From an uncultured Oligoflexales bacterium (GTDB lineage: Bacteria; Bdellovibrionota_B; Oligoflexia; Oligoflexales; JAPPIL01): a stretch of DNA of 64,000 nucleotides. Below, one piece after another: positions 53,841 through 63,510 of this stretch. Location of the stretch: contig OY282434.1 in assembly GCA_958296095.1 (NCBI GenBank), forward strand, positions 2,448,001 through 2,512,000, in the 5' to 3' direction. The first letter of the stretch is position 1. Each line of letters starts with the position of its first letter. The position numbers were made by a program, and so were the translations under genes. The notes below the pieces were generated by a model, which made no database searches, was not told where the DNA came from, and worked only from the letters and a program-made list of their open reading frames with translations.

Positions 53841-54788
53841 ATGCTACGCACAATATACGCGGCAATTTTAGTGCTTGCCACCATCCTCGGCGGCTGTAAC
53901 AAGCGGTCGGTCACCCTTTCCAACCAAGATGCGGAAAAATCCCAAGACGAGAAGAGCCGAGGGATCGATGCAGAAGGAGTGACCTCGCCAGAAAAAGTCT
54001 CCGCTGAAGCAATGGCTGCACCTAAGCGATGGCCGCAGTGCTGGCTCTCGTATCGCCTCAGCGTAGTTGCGTCCTTCTACACCGCGGGTAGCCGCGGCGA
54101 TAGCTGGGTTGACCCCACCTACACGGAGGGAGATGGGCGGCAAGAATTCCAAGGCAAGTCCTATAACCCTAGCGTCAGCGGCAACTGTGTCCTCAACTGG
54201 TTTGCGCAAGACTACAGCAAAGAGCCGTGGGTAGCACTATTCAAGCAGAAATTCCCCAGCTATGCAGCAGTCGTAAGCTGCACTGCCACCTCGACCCCAG
54301 ACTGCCTGTGTGCGGCCACGCTGCCAGTGCTCAGGAATGATTTCCACGAAAGCAGGGAACGATGTGTGCGCAAAACTGCGGCTGGCGATTACGAACTCTA
54401 CAGTGTGCGTGAGGTCGCCGACAACCAGAGCGTGCCCGCGGCAGGACGCTGTGATGCAGTGCTCAAGACTGTCGGTGCTATTGCCCGAACCAACCTCGGA
54501 TTGGGCAGCTTTCTGCAGGAGACCAAAGATAGGCTGGAGGTGGGCAGTGTGGGGCAAGCTTGCCGCACCGACTTCGAACCCTTCGCACCTCTGCCAGAAG
54601 AAAAGGACTGGTATGCTAACGAGATACGTGATTGGGGCATAACTACCTGCACCGACCAGAACACGGGCTGTCGCTGCTACGCCATCTATAACAAGTCCGG
54701 CTACCGCGCGGGGAGTCGCGCAAGCGTGTTTGAGGACGAGACCTGCCTACTGTGCAAAGATGGCACATGCCAGCTCGTCAAAATGTAA
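53841..54788 (+). CDS. Cysteine-rich hypothetical lipoprotein
   Basis: ATG 53841 (GGGAG upstream) opens a lipoprotein signal with lipobox LGGC. The 315-residue product has a Ser/Glu/Lys-rich linker and then about 12 cysteines in a mature domain with segments WPQCWLSYRLSVV, SCTATSTPDCLCAATLP and CTDQNTGCRCYAIYN, suggesting disulphides. No family was recognised. Similar architecture (lipobox, Cys-rich domain) is seen in the lipoprotein at 24.4 kb, but without clear sequence repeats in common. Confidence 0.68.
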   Translation: MLRTIYAAILVLATILGGCNKRSVTLSNQDAEKSQDEKSRGIDAEGVTSPEKVSAEAMAAPKRWPQCWLSYRLSVVASFYTAGSRGDSWVDPTYTEGDGRQEFQGKSYNPSVSGNCVLNWFAQDYSKEPWVALFKQKFPSYAAVVSCTATSTPDCLCAATLPVLRNDFHESRERCVRKTAAGDYELYSVREVADNQSVPAAGRCDAVLKTVGAIARTNLGLGSFLQETKDRLEVGSVGQACRTDFEPFAPLPEEKDWYANEIRDWGITTCTDQNTGCRCYAIYNKSGYRAGSRASVFEDETCLLCKDGTCQLVKM

Positions 54789-54827
54789 CGGCAAGATCAG
54801 CTTTCCGCCGACAAAAAACTACCTACC

Positions 54828-56204
54828 CTAACCGCTTTTCTTGACCACCCTCTCTACTACTGCACAGCCGATCGTATCGCCCCAGACGTTGAGGCAAGTG
54901 CGCAGCATGTCGAGCGGGCGATCGAGAATAATGATCAAGCCAATCAGGTGGGCCGGAATGCCGATGCGGTCACCGACAGGCACAGTGCTCATCAGCATGA
55001 TCAGCATGAAGATGCCCGCCCCTGGCACACCCGCGGCACCGACGGCCGCGAGAGTGACGGTGATAAAGATGACAATCAAGTCGATCGTGCTGAGGTCGAG
55101 CATGACCCCGACTGCCGCGGCGTAAGCCTGCATCAACGTTACCAGTGCAATACTCTCGTAGATAGCCGTGCCGTCCATGTTGACCGTTGCCCCTAGCGGC
55201 AACACGAAACTCGTGCAGTCGCGACTGATGCCAGCTTTTTTCTCGACGCAGTTCATGGTGGTCGGCAAAGTCGCCGACGAGGACGCGGTGGAGAATGCCA
55301 TCAGCAAGGCGTTTTTGACCTGCCCTGCATAGGTGAGGGGCGAGCGGGCTCCGAAAATTTTACAGATCAAGGGCAGGATAACCAGCCCGTGCACGGCAAG
55401 TCCGACAATCACGGCGAAGGCATACAGCCAGATGCTGGAGATCCCTTCCAAACCCACCGTCCAACAGAGTTCACAGACGATAGCGAAGAAGCCGATGGGC
55501 GCGGTCGCGATAATGAACGACAAGATGGTGAAAAACAACTTCTGCATGCGTTCCAGCAGCACAATTATCTCTGGCACTTGCTCGCGAATCGCCAACAAGG
55601 TCAAGCCACAGATGATGGAAAAGACAATTATTGGCAAGAACATGCCCTCCGACAGGGCGGCGAAGACATTGCTTGGCATCAGCGACAGCGCGAGGTTCTT
55701 CAGCTTGACGAACATCAGTGGCACGCCCGTCAAACCTTCCAATCCCTCCTTGCGCAGCTGAAAGCGTGCTTTAGAAACTTTCTTTCTGACTTCAGGACTG
55801 ACCTGTTCGCTGTCCAGCATTTGGGTCACCGTGCTGATGATGCGTGCATCATCGCCTGGCTTGAAGGTGTTAACCAGCACTAGCCCGATAAACACCGCCA
55901 GGCTCGTCGTTGCCAGATAGTAGATGATTGTGCGGCGGATAACTCTGCCGACATTCGTGCCCTTCGACATGCTCGCTAAGCCATAGGCAATGCTGGCAAA
56001 GATTACCGGAATGATAATCATCTTCAGTGCCGAGAGAAACAACGAGCCGACTAGGTTTAGCGTTTGGAAGAGATAGAAGCCGAAATTGAAAATACGTGTG
56101 GCATCGACATCCGTGGCCACCTCAGCGAGATTGAGCAGCGATCCGCAGACAATACCAGCAGCAATAAAAACAAGGATAAAAACGTTAAGCTTGCGTTTCC
56201 ACAT
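54828..56204 (-). CDS. Dicarboxylate/amino acid:cation symporter (DAACS family)
   Basis: Sodium- or proton-coupled carrier for glutamate, aspartate or C4-dicarboxylates (GltP/DctA family). The 458-residue protein has eight or so membrane segments with family landmarks: the serine-rich FSTASSSATLPTTMNCVEKK loop, the FVLPLGATVNMDGTAIYE motif and GAAGVPGAGIFML, then an LDRPLDMLRTCLNVWGD ending with the substrate-contacting Asp/Arg-type residues. A GGAAGG site precedes the ATG. Confidence 0.92.
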   Translation of the reverse strand: MWKRKLNVFILVFIAAGIVCGSLLNLAEVATDVDATRIFNFGFYLFQTLNLVGSLFLSALKMIIIPVIFASIAYGLASMSKGTNVGRVIRRTIIYYLATTSLAVFIGLVLVNTFKPGDDARIISTVTQMLDSEQVSPEVRKKVSKARFQLRKEGLEGLTGVPLMFVKLKNLALSLMPSNVFAALSEGMFLPIIVFSIICGLTLLAIREQVPEIIVLLERMQKLFFTILSFIIATAPIGFFAIVCELCWTVGLEGISSIWLYAFAVIVGLAVHGLVILPLICKIFGARSPLTYAGQVKNALLMAFSTASSSATLPTTMNCVEKKAGISRDCTSFVLPLGATVNMDGTAIYESIALVTLMQAYAAAVGVMLDLSTIDLIVIFITVTLAAVGAAGVPGAGIFMLIMLMSTVPVGDRIGIPAHLIGLIIILDRPLDMLRTCLNVWGDTIGCAVVERVVKKSG

Positions 56205-56238
56205 AATAAATTACCTTCCGTTGCAATAAGCGGGAGGC

Positions 56239-56268
56239 AAGCTAACAAGAACTCCGTCTCAGTGTCAA
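56239..56268 (-). promoter_or_regulatory. Possible promoter of the symporter gene
   Basis: On the minus strand a consensus TTGACA (56263-56268), 18-base spacer and TAGCTT (56239-56244), a weaker -10 match. Confidence 0.45.
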
Positions 56269-56418
56269 TCACACGGAGCGAATAATTATTGCAACCTGCT
56301 ACATCACCTCCCCCGATCTAGGCTTTGGCCTATCCACACCCGATCAACATCTTGCTTTTCGTGGTGGTGTCTGCTAGCCTTTTACCAGTGTTAATGAAAC
56401 TTAATTATGAGGCACGTT

Positions 56419-56994
56419 ATGACTACCGCTACTGACGACTTGCTGCGCCATCTTTCCGAGCAACGCCTGCTGGAGGCACGGTCTATTTTTATCTCGGAGG
56501 GGATCGATGCATCCATGGCACGCCGTGTTATCTCCGACTTGCTGGTTCTCGACGAGCAGAACCACGAGACGATCAACATCTACCTGAACAGTCCTGGGGG
56601 CGAAATCAACAGCGGCTTCGCCATCTTCGACACGATCAGATATGTGAAGTCACCTATCAGGGTTATCAACGCAGGCTTGTGTGCCAGCATTGCCACGATT
56701 ATCAACGTCTCGGTACCGAAGGCACAGCGCTATGCGTTGCCCAACGCCCGCTTCTTAATTCATCAACCGTTGATCATGGGTCAGGTCGAGGGGCAGGCTT
56801 CCGATTTGGAAATTACTGCCAAAGAAATTCTCAAGTTGCGGGAGAAGATCAACCAGTTGCTTGCCGAAGCTTGCGGACAGTCGATCGATCGTGTCGCCGA
56901 AGACACGACCAGAGACTACTGGATGACGGCACAGGAGGCGTTGGGGTACGGCTTGATCAGCAAGATAGTTGCCAGCAAAGACGAGCTTGTATGA
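56419..56994 (+). CDS. clpP: ClpP-family serine protease
   Basis: Proteolytic chamber subunit that works with ClpX/ClpA-type unfoldases. The 191-residue product keeps the triad: Ser90 in GLCASIATI (usual GQAASMGA), His115 in ARFLIHQPL, Asp166 in TTRDYWMTAQEAL. LNSPGGEINSGFAIFDT matches the family. The altered residues around Ser90 (Gly-Leu-Cys rather than Gly-Gln-Ala) make it divergent. ATG 56419 has GAGG six bases upstream; ATG 56407 is less likely. It overlaps asnS as ATGA. Confidence 0.88.
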   Translation: MTTATDDLLRHLSEQRLLEARSIFISEGIDASMARRVISDLLVLDEQNHETINIYLNSPGGEINSGFAIFDTIRYVKSPIRVINAGLCASIATIINVSVPKAQRYALPNARFLIHQPLIMGQVEGQASDLEITAKEILKLREKINQLLAEACGQSIDRVAEDTTRDYWMTAQEALGYGLISKIVASKDELV

Positions 56995-58352
56995 CCGCTC
57001 CCCGCATGAGTGTTAAGGCAGTGCTGGCGGCCCCGACGATGGGGCAGCGTGTTGTCGTGCACGGTTGGTTGCGCACGCGCCGCACTGCCAAGAACCTCTC
57101 CTTTCTCGTTGTCAACGACGGCTCGGCACAGGAGAGTTTGCAGGTTGTCGTCGACTGCCATACCCAAGGTCATGATCAGATCGAAGACTTTAGCACAGGT
57201 GTCTCGCTGTGCGTCGAGGGCGAGATCAAGGCCTCGCGCGGCCAGCAGCAGATCGAGCTACTTGCCACCGCCGTGACGTTAATCGGTGCGGCCCCCAACT
57301 ATCCCCTGCAGAAAAAGGGACACACACTGGAGTTTCTGCGGGAGCAGGCGCACTTGCGGGCACGTACCAACACTTTCGGGGCGGTATTTCGCATCAAGGA
57401 CAGCACGGCGCGGGCGACGCATGACTTCTTTCAGCGTGCGGGTTTTTACTGCTTGCATGCACCTATCACTACGCCGAGTGACTGCGAAGGTGCAGGTAAC
57501 CTGTTTGCCGTCACTGTGCCCGACACAGAGGCAAGTGGTAGCGCGCCGCATTTTTTTGGCAGGCCTGCCTACCTCGCGGTTAGCGGTCAGCTTTACGCAG
57601 AAGCCGCGGCCTTAGCTCTGGGTAAGGTCTACACCTTTGCCCCGACCTTTCGGGCGGAGAACTCCAACACCACCCGCCATCTCGCCGAATTTTGGATGAT
57701 CGAACCCGAAGTCGCTTTTGCCGACCTCAACGACATCTGCACACTGGCGGCGGATTTTGTGCAGCAGGTCACGGCACAGGTATTGCGTGACAACGTTGCC
57801 GAGCTAGAATTTTTACAAAAACATTACCCCGCCTTGAGCTTACCTGCCTTGGAGAAACTCAGCCAAACTACCTGTGCACGCATCACCTACACCGAAGCGA
57901 TCGCACTGTTGGCACAAGCGGTGAGCCGTGGGCAGCGCTTTGACCATGCCCCTACCTGGGGTGCAAGCTTGCAAACCGAACACGAGAAATATCTGGCGGG
58001 GGAAGTTTTTAGCGGTGCGGTCATCGTCACCGATTATCCTAAAGCGATCAAGCCGTTCTATATGCGCAGCAACGATGACGGCAAGACGGTCGCGGCGATG
58101 GACTTGCTGCTGCCTAACATTGGCGAGTTGGTCGGTGGCAGTCAACGTGAAGAACGTCTCGACCTTATCACGGCACGCTGTGCTGAACTGCACGAGGACA
58201 TGAGCTGGTATCTCGATTTGCGCCGTTTTGGCACTGCACCCCATGCAGGCTGGGGGCTGGGTTTTGAACGCTTAGTGCAGTATCTGAGCGGTATGCAAAA
58301 CATTCGCGATACGGTGTTCGCACCGCGGGCGGCACAGCTGTTGTATTTCTAA
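56991..58352 (+). CDS. asnS: Asparagine-tRNA ligase
   Basis: Class II aminoacyl-tRNA synthetase. The 453-residue product has an N-terminal OB-fold anticodon domain (VVVHGWLRTRRTAKNLSFL), a class II motif 2 (FAPTFRAENSNTTRHLAEFWMIEPE) and motif 3 (GWGLGFERLVQYL). The AENSNT-type wording is characteristic for AsnRS against AspRS. It starts inside the clpP stop. The clpP-asnS coupling is not a common operon. Confidence 0.93.
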   Translation: MTAPRMSVKAVLAAPTMGQRVVVHGWLRTRRTAKNLSFLVVNDGSAQESLQVVVDCHTQGHDQIEDFSTGVSLCVEGEIKASRGQQQIELLATAVTLIGAAPNYPLQKKGHTLEFLREQAHLRARTNTFGAVFRIKDSTARATHDFFQRAGFYCLHAPITTPSDCEGAGNLFAVTVPDTEASGSAPHFFGRPAYLAVSGQLYAEAAALALGKVYTFAPTFRAENSNTTRHLAEFWMIEPEVAFADLNDICTLAADFVQQVTAQVLRDNVAELEFLQKHYPALSLPALEKLSQTTCARITYTEAIALLAQAVSRGQRFDHAPTWGASLQTEHEKYLAGEVFSGAVIVTDYPKAIKPFYMRSNDDGKTVAAMDLLLPNIGELVGGSQREERLDLITARCAELHEDMSWYLDLRRFGTAPHAGWGLGFERLVQYLSGMQNIRDTVFAPRAAQLLYF

Positions 58353-58433
58353 GTTGCCGCGCGCCGTTTTTTTTGCTACCATGGGCGCAAGTTATCTCGC
58401 TAAATTTAATAACTCTTGCAACGAGGTTTTGTC

Positions 58434-60482
58434 GTGTCTTCTAATCCCTTACTGCAGAACACAACTCTCCCCCGCTACGATGCCATCAAGCCGAGCCATG
58501 TTGAGGCCGCGGTTGAACATCTGGTCAAACTAGTAGAGGAACAACTCCAGCAGATCGAGGCCAGTCCTGACGGCAGTTTTGACGATCTCTACCGCCATCT
58601 CGATATGATCAGTTTGCACAAGCAACGTATCTGGATGCCGATTGCCCACCTGCAAAGCGTGAGCAATAGCGAAGAGCTGCGCACGGTGTTTCACCGAGTA
58701 TTGCCACAAGTCGTGGCGCTGGAGTTGCAGCTTGACCAAAATGCCACGCTTTATCGCAAACTGCACAAGTTGATTGAGCACAAAAACTTGACGGATGTGC
58801 AGCGTCGCATCGTTGATTTGCGTTTGCGACGTATGGATTTGGAGGGGGTTGCGTTACAGGGCGAAGCCAAAAAACGCTTTAATGCCATTTCACAAGAACT
58901 GTCGCAGTTGTCGGAACAGTTTGCCAACAACGATCTCGATGCGGTCAAAAAGTATCAGCTGGTGCTTACAAAACAAGAAGACATTGCAGGCCTGCCCCCA
59001 GGCGTTTTACAGCTGGCAGCACAGGCTTACCGCCAGGCTTTTGACCACGAGGTAAGTGCTGCGTCGGGGCCGTGGTTGATTACCTTGGAGCAGCCGAGTT
59101 TTGTGCCGTTCATGGAATACAGCCAACGGCGTGATTTGCGTGAGCAGCTTTATCGGGCACGGATTGCTCGTGCTGCGCGTGCACCGCACGACAACTCTGA
59201 GTTGGTCAACAAGATTTTACGCTTGCGCAAAGAAGCGGCTAACCTTCTGCGTTTTCCCAATTTTGCCGAGATGAATTTATCGACCAAGATGGCGGGTAAC
59301 CCAGCCGCGGTAAAGGCCTTGCTCGATGAGTTGCAACATGTTTGCCGTCCTAAAGCCAGAGAGGAACATGCTGAACTTACCGCTTATGCGCAGGAGCATG
59401 GTTTTGACGGCGCGCTCAAGCAGTGGGATATCGCTTACTGGGCGCGGCGTATGAAGGAGGAGCGCTTTGATCTCGACAAGGAACAGCTCCGCCGTTATTT
59501 CCCGCTGCCGCAAGTGCTGGAGGGGATGTTCACCCTCGCCCACAAGCTGTTTGGCATTAGGGTGCAGCGCGATGACGAGGCGGTATCGCGTTGGCATAGG
59601 GATGTTTCTTTTTACCAGGTGTATGACGAAGACGATAAGCAAATCGCCGCGTTTTTTCTTGACCCTTACAGTCGTCCGCAAAGCAAGATGGGCGGGGCAT
59701 GGATGAACCGTGCCGTCAGCCGCCGCCGCACGGCAGAGGGACTTGAGTTACCCGCCTGTTATATTGTCTGCAACTTTACTCAGCCGCTGGATGACAAGCC
59801 TGCCATGCTAGATTTTTACGAAGTCATCACGATTTTTCACGAGTTCGGCCATGGGTTGCACAACATGCTGACGACGATGGACTATGCTGCGGTGGCTGGT
59901 GGCAACGGCGTTGAGTGGGATGCGATCGAATTGCCGAGTCAGTTCATGGAAAATTTCTGCTATTTGGAGTCGGTCATCAAGGACATCTCGGCTCACGTTG
60001 ATAGTGGGGAGACCTTGCCTGCCGCCATGCTAACGCAGTTGCAGAGGAGCAAGAACTTTCGTCTTGCCACTATGATGTTGCGACAGTTGAGCTTCAGCCG
60101 CGCCGACCTGCAATTGCACGAGACCTTCGACCCTGACGGCCGCGATGATGCCTTTGCCTTGATGCAGCGTGTCATGACAGAGACACTGATACTGCCCCCG
60201 CTCGCTGAAGATCGCTTTCTCTGTTCCTTCAGTCATATTTTTGCGGGCGGTTATGCCGCGGGTTACTACAGCTACAAGTGGGCGGAAGTGTTGAGTGCCG
60301 ATGCTTTTGCGTTGTTCAAGGAGCAGGGGTTCAGTGACGCGCAACTACGCAACAACGGTCGTCATTATCGTGATACCATCCTCGCCCCAGGAGGCAGCGC
60401 GCATCCCACTGAGTTGTTCCAGCGTTTACGCGGCCGCCCCCCCCAAACCGCGGCGTTGCTGGAGGATTGCGGCTTGGCCTAG
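58434..60482 (+). CDS. prlC: Oligopeptidase A (M3 metallopeptidase)
   Basis: Cytosolic zinc peptidase that degrades short peptides. The 682-residue protein shows the long helical N-terminal part and the catalytic zinc motif HEFGH in FHEFGHGLHNML, plus SQFMENFCYLESV and FAGGYAAGYYSYKWAEVL, all family landmarks. GTG 58434 with GAGG seven bases upstream gives the SSNPLL start; the TTG at 58416 was rejected. Its TAG stop lies at the edge of repeat cluster 5, where CCTAGCTCGC begins the repeat, so the last residues may derive from it. Confidence 0.92.
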   Translation: MSSNPLLQNTTLPRYDAIKPSHVEAAVEHLVKLVEEQLQQIEASPDGSFDDLYRHLDMISLHKQRIWMPIAHLQSVSNSEELRTVFHRVLPQVVALELQLDQNATLYRKLHKLIEHKNLTDVQRRIVDLRLRRMDLEGVALQGEAKKRFNAISQELSQLSEQFANNDLDAVKKYQLVLTKQEDIAGLPPGVLQLAAQAYRQAFDHEVSAASGPWLITLEQPSFVPFMEYSQRRDLREQLYRARIARAARAPHDNSELVNKILRLRKEAANLLRFPNFAEMNLSTKMAGNPAAVKALLDELQHVCRPKAREEHAELTAYAQEHGFDGALKQWDIAYWARRMKEERFDLDKEQLRRYFPLPQVLEGMFTLAHKLFGIRVQRDDEAVSRWHRDVSFYQVYDEDDKQIAAFFLDPYSRPQSKMGGAWMNRAVSRRRTAEGLELPACYIVCNFTQPLDDKPAMLDFYEVITIFHEFGHGLHNMLTTMDYAAVAGGNGVEWDAIELPSQFMENFCYLESVIKDISAHVDSGETLPAAMLTQLQRSKNFRLATMMLRQLSFSRADLQLHETFDPDGRDDAFALMQRVMTETLILPPLAEDRFLCSFSHIFAGGYAAGYYSYKWAEVLSADAFALFKEQGFSDAQLRNNGRHYRDTILAPGGSAHPTELFQRLRGRPPQTAALLEDCGLA

Positions 60483-60649
60483 CTCGCTTCGCTCGCTACG
60501 CTGCTTTTTGTATCGCTCGCTTCCTAGCTCGCTTCGCTCGCTACGCTGCTTTTTGTATCGCTCGCTTCCTAGCTCGCTGCTTGCACTCTGATCTCTCGTT
60601 ACTGCGTTCGGGCTCGTCATCAGACTTCTCGTTATTGCGTTGAGGCTTG

Positions 60650-60784
60650 CCTACCGAGAGCTTTATGAATGGCGGGGCGAGGCCGTACGAAAACTCGACC
60701 ATAAATGTTGCCAATAATGCAAACAGATTATTTTTTTGCATAAGGCATGTGCTTATACATATTCGTGGGGAGTTTCTCGGTAGG
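60650..60784 (+). repeat. Structured repeat core, copy G
   Basis: Has the perfect 10-bp outer arms CCTACCGAGA/TCTCGGTAGG, an ATGGC/GCCGT hairpin with a T-G wobble, and AAACTC/GAGTTT. The inner loop differs from copies B and C. Confidence 0.85.
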
Positions 60785-60916
60785 TCTGCGCCGTGGCGCG
60801 CTACGCGCTACGCGGCTCTTTGTATCGCTCGCTTCCTAGCTCGCTGCTTGCACTCTGATCTCTCGTTACTGCGTTCGGGCTCGTCATCAGACTTCTCGTT
60901 ATTGCGTTGAGGCTTG

Positions 60917-61050
60917 CCCACCGAGAGCCTAATGAATGGCGGGGCGAGATCGTACGAAAACTCGACCATAAATACTGCCATATTGCCGTTAGATTATGCT
61001 TTTAGATAAAGCATGTGCCTATACCTGTTGTGGTCGGGTTTCTCGGTAGG
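60917..61050 (+). repeat. Structured repeat core, copy H
   Basis: Starts CCCACCGAG. AAACTCGACCA faces TGGTCGGGTTT (T-G wobble position). The inner ATGCTTT/AAAGCAT hairpin is intact. Confidence 0.85.
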
Positions 61051-61331
61051 ACTGCGCCTCGCCAAGATAACGGAGGTTTGTGCTAAGTGGTGTCCTTGCC
61101 CCAAGTCTCTCAGCGGTTGCCCCCACCTCTTGCCCATCGAGAGCTCCATGAACGGCACGGGGAGACCGTTCGCTGCGCTGCGCCGTGGCGCGCGGCTCTT
61201 TATAACGCTCGCTTCCTAGCTCGCTCCTTGCGCTCAGACCTCTTGCTATCGCGTTCGGGCTTGCCCTCAGACCTCTCGTTACTGCGTTCGGGCTTGCCCC
61301 CAAGTCTCTTTGCTTGTTCTCAAACCTCTTG

Positions 61332-61466
61332 CCCACCGAGAGCCTAATGAATGGCGGGGCGAGGCCGTACGAAAACTCGACCACAAATGTTGCCAATAAT
61401 GCAAACAGATTATTTTTTAGACAAAGCCTGCGTCTTTACCCGTTCAGGGGAGAGTTTCTCGGTAGG
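61332..61466 (+). repeat. Structured repeat core, copy I
   Basis: Starts CCCACCGAG, has AAACTC/GAGTTT arms and the divergent loop type also seen in copies G and L. Confidence 0.82.
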
Positions 61467-62024
61467 GCTGCGCCGTGCCAAGACAACGGAGGCAGATGTC
61501 TGGAAAATTGGCTGAAATCTTTAATTTTTTAATTTTCGCTTGAGTGCCGTCAGCTCTTCCTTGGTCAACTGCAGAAATTTGCACACCTGAGACTCAGGCA
61601 CGCCATCGCTAAGCATTAGCTGAGCAGCCTCCATCTGCTTTTGCCCGATGCCCTGTTCGATGCCCTGTTCGATGCCCTGTTCGATGCCCTGTTCGATGCC
61701 CTGTTCGATGCCCTGTTCGATGCCCTGTTCGATGCCCAGCCGCGTGGCTCGCTCAATCCCAAAATCTATTGTTGGCATAAGTCTCTCCTCCTCCTCAAGC
61801 TCTGGCCACCGTTCACGCTCAACACGATCAAAATCCCGCCTCTCGATACTGTTGTCGGCATTATCGTAGTAATCTCTTAGTGTCGTTAGCAAATACTCCG
61901 CCTCCGCACGCGGGAGCAGACGGGCTTTTTCCAGCAGGAAGGCTACCGTGTCATCATTCGCCTCCCACGCCTCACCCATGCCATAGATGATGATAGCAAG
62001 GCTGGCTGCGACTGTCGATACCTT

Positions 62025-62385
62025 GCCAAGCTGCGCTGCGGCTTTTTGTAACGCTCGCTTCCTAGCTCGCTTCGCTCGCTACGCTGCTTTTTGTATCGCT
62101 CGCTTCCTAGCTCGCTGCATGTTCTCAGGCCCCTCGTTATTGCGTTCAGGCTTGTCCTTTAGGCCCTCTGCCTGTTTTCAAACCTCTTGGCTGTCACGTT
62201 GAGACTTGCCGATCGAGAGCTCCATGAACGGCGCGGCGAGGCCGTACGAAAACCCGACCATAAATACTGCCATATTGCTGTCAGATTATGCTTTTAGATA
62301 AAGCATGTGCCTATACCTGTTGTGGTCGGGTTTCTCGGTAGGGCTGCGCCGTGCCAAGACAACGGAGGCCTGTGCCGCTAGCTCT
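62025..62385 (+). mobile_element. Single complete composite repeat inserted into an Rpn gene
   Basis: The best example of one full element, because both edges are set by the interrupted gene. In order: GCGGCTTTTTGTAACGCT module, GCTCGCTTCCTAGCTCGC module, GCGTTCAGGCTTG and similar modules, the structured core (62209-62342), then GGCTGCGCCGTGCCAAG and ACGGAGG and a GCTAGC edge. No ORF of its own is supported, so it would be non-autonomous. No clear target duplication was found. Confidence 0.75.
62209..62342 (+). repeat. Structured repeat core, copy J
   Basis: The 11-bp arms AAACCCGACCA/TGGTCGGGTTT and the ATGCTTT/AAAGCAT hairpin are intact. The left outer arm is altered (CCGATCGAG). Confidence 0.87.
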
Positions 62386-63159
62386 TTACCGCTTCGGGCA
62401 CGTCTTGGTCTCCGAACAGCCATTGCAGATAATTGGAGGGGGGATGATAACCCTTATCCTTACAACACAGCAGCACCATAGAGACGGTGATGTCGCGTTG
62501 TCCGTCCTTCCACCTCTGGCGCTGCTCACGGCACGACTCGACACAGTACTCCATGAGCTGGATGAGGGCATCGTGGTCTCGATAGCTCTTGTGTTCAAAG
62601 ATGAGCGACAAAGTGACCTTTAACCCATTTGCATCTCCCCTCAGAGGCAACGAAACCAGCAGGTCGGCTCTTAACTGCTTGCCTGCTGGTGTGATGAATT
62701 CCCTGTCTTGGACAACGAGATCATCCAGATGGGCATGGACGAGCACTTCAGGGGGAAAGATGATCTGCAACAGTTCTTTAATATATTTGGGATCTTTGAA
62801 GATAGTCTTGAAAAAACTATCGTGCAAGGTGGCTTGCTTACCTGAGCGGGCGGTTGGTTTTTTCTTCATCTAACCCTCCCTTTGTGTACTAAGGTCGCAC
62901 AGCAACCTCGGTTAGGCAAGTTCTGGATCAGAAGAACCAAGCGCTGCGCTTGGTTCTTTGCTACGCGACCCTTCGTATCGCTCGCTTTCTCGCTCGCTTC
63001 GCTCGCTACGCTGCTTTTTGTATCGCTCGCTTCCTAGCTCGCTTCGCTCGCTACGCTGCTTTTTGTATCGCTCGCTTCCTAGCTCGCTGCTTGCACTCTG
63101 ATCTCTCGTTACTGCGTTCGGGCTCGTCATCAGACTTCTCGTTATTGCGTTGAGGCTTG

Positions 63160-63293
63160 CCTACCGAGAGCTTTATGAATGGCGGGGCGAGGCCGTACGA
63201 AAACTCGACCATAAATACTGCCATATTGCCGTTAGATTATGCTTTTAGATAAAGCATGTGCCTATACCTGTTGTGGTCGGGTTTCTCGGTAGG
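63160..63293 (+). repeat. Structured repeat core, copy K
   Basis: Complete core with CCTACCGAGA/TCTCGGTAGG outer arms. AAACTCGACCA faces TGGTCGGGTTT with one T-G wobble position. Confidence 0.87.
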
Positions 63294-63375
63294 ACTGCGC
63301 CTCGCCAAGATAACGGAGGTTTGTGCTAAGTGGTGTCCTTGCCCCAAGTCTCTCAGCGGTTGCCCCCACCTCTTG

Positions 63376-63510
63376 CCCATCGAGAGCTCCATGAATGGCA
63401 CGGCGAGATCGTACGAAAACTCGACCACAAATGTTGCCAATAATGCAAACAGATTATTTTTTAGACAAAGCCTGCGTCTTTACCCGTTCAGGGGAGAGTT
63501 TCTCGGTAGG
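63376..63510 (+). repeat. Structured repeat core, copy L
   Basis: AAACTC/GAGTTT arms and the G/I-type loop. The left outer arm begins CCCATCGAG. Confidence 0.82.

Larger units (their letters stand above)
60483..61515 (+). repeat. Composite dispersed repeat cluster 5
   Basis: About 1030 bases of modules in plus orientation with no supported gene. GCTCGCTTCCTAGCTCGC units at several places, TCTCGTTACTGCGTTCGGGC units, three full structured cores (60650-60784, 60917-61050, 61332-61466) and one truncated core edge at about 61125-61170. The segment around 60830-61130 is repeated at about 63070-63375. Confidence 0.88.
61521..62869 (-). pseudogene. Rpn family recombination-promoting nuclease, split by a dispersed repeat
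   Basis: Read on minus, the N-terminal part (62378-62869, 163 residues) holds the PD-(D/E)XK-like segment: HDSFFKTIFKDPKYIKELLQ, QLRADLLVSLPL and SLIFEHKSYRDHDALIQL, the last matching the E-H-K active-site strand, then it stops at a TAG in the repeat. The C-terminal part (up to about 62023, ending 61521) continues with a LEKARLLPRAEAEYLLTTL region, seven GIEQ tetrapeptides and a final VCKFLQLTKEELTALKRK. Together they make one Rpn protein interrupted by about 350 bases of repeat. It should be inactive unless the parts assemble. Confidence 0.82.

Noticed and set aside
58353-58433. Terminator after asnS
   Set aside because: A T-tract is present, but the preceding GC-rich stretch does not form a clear hairpin.
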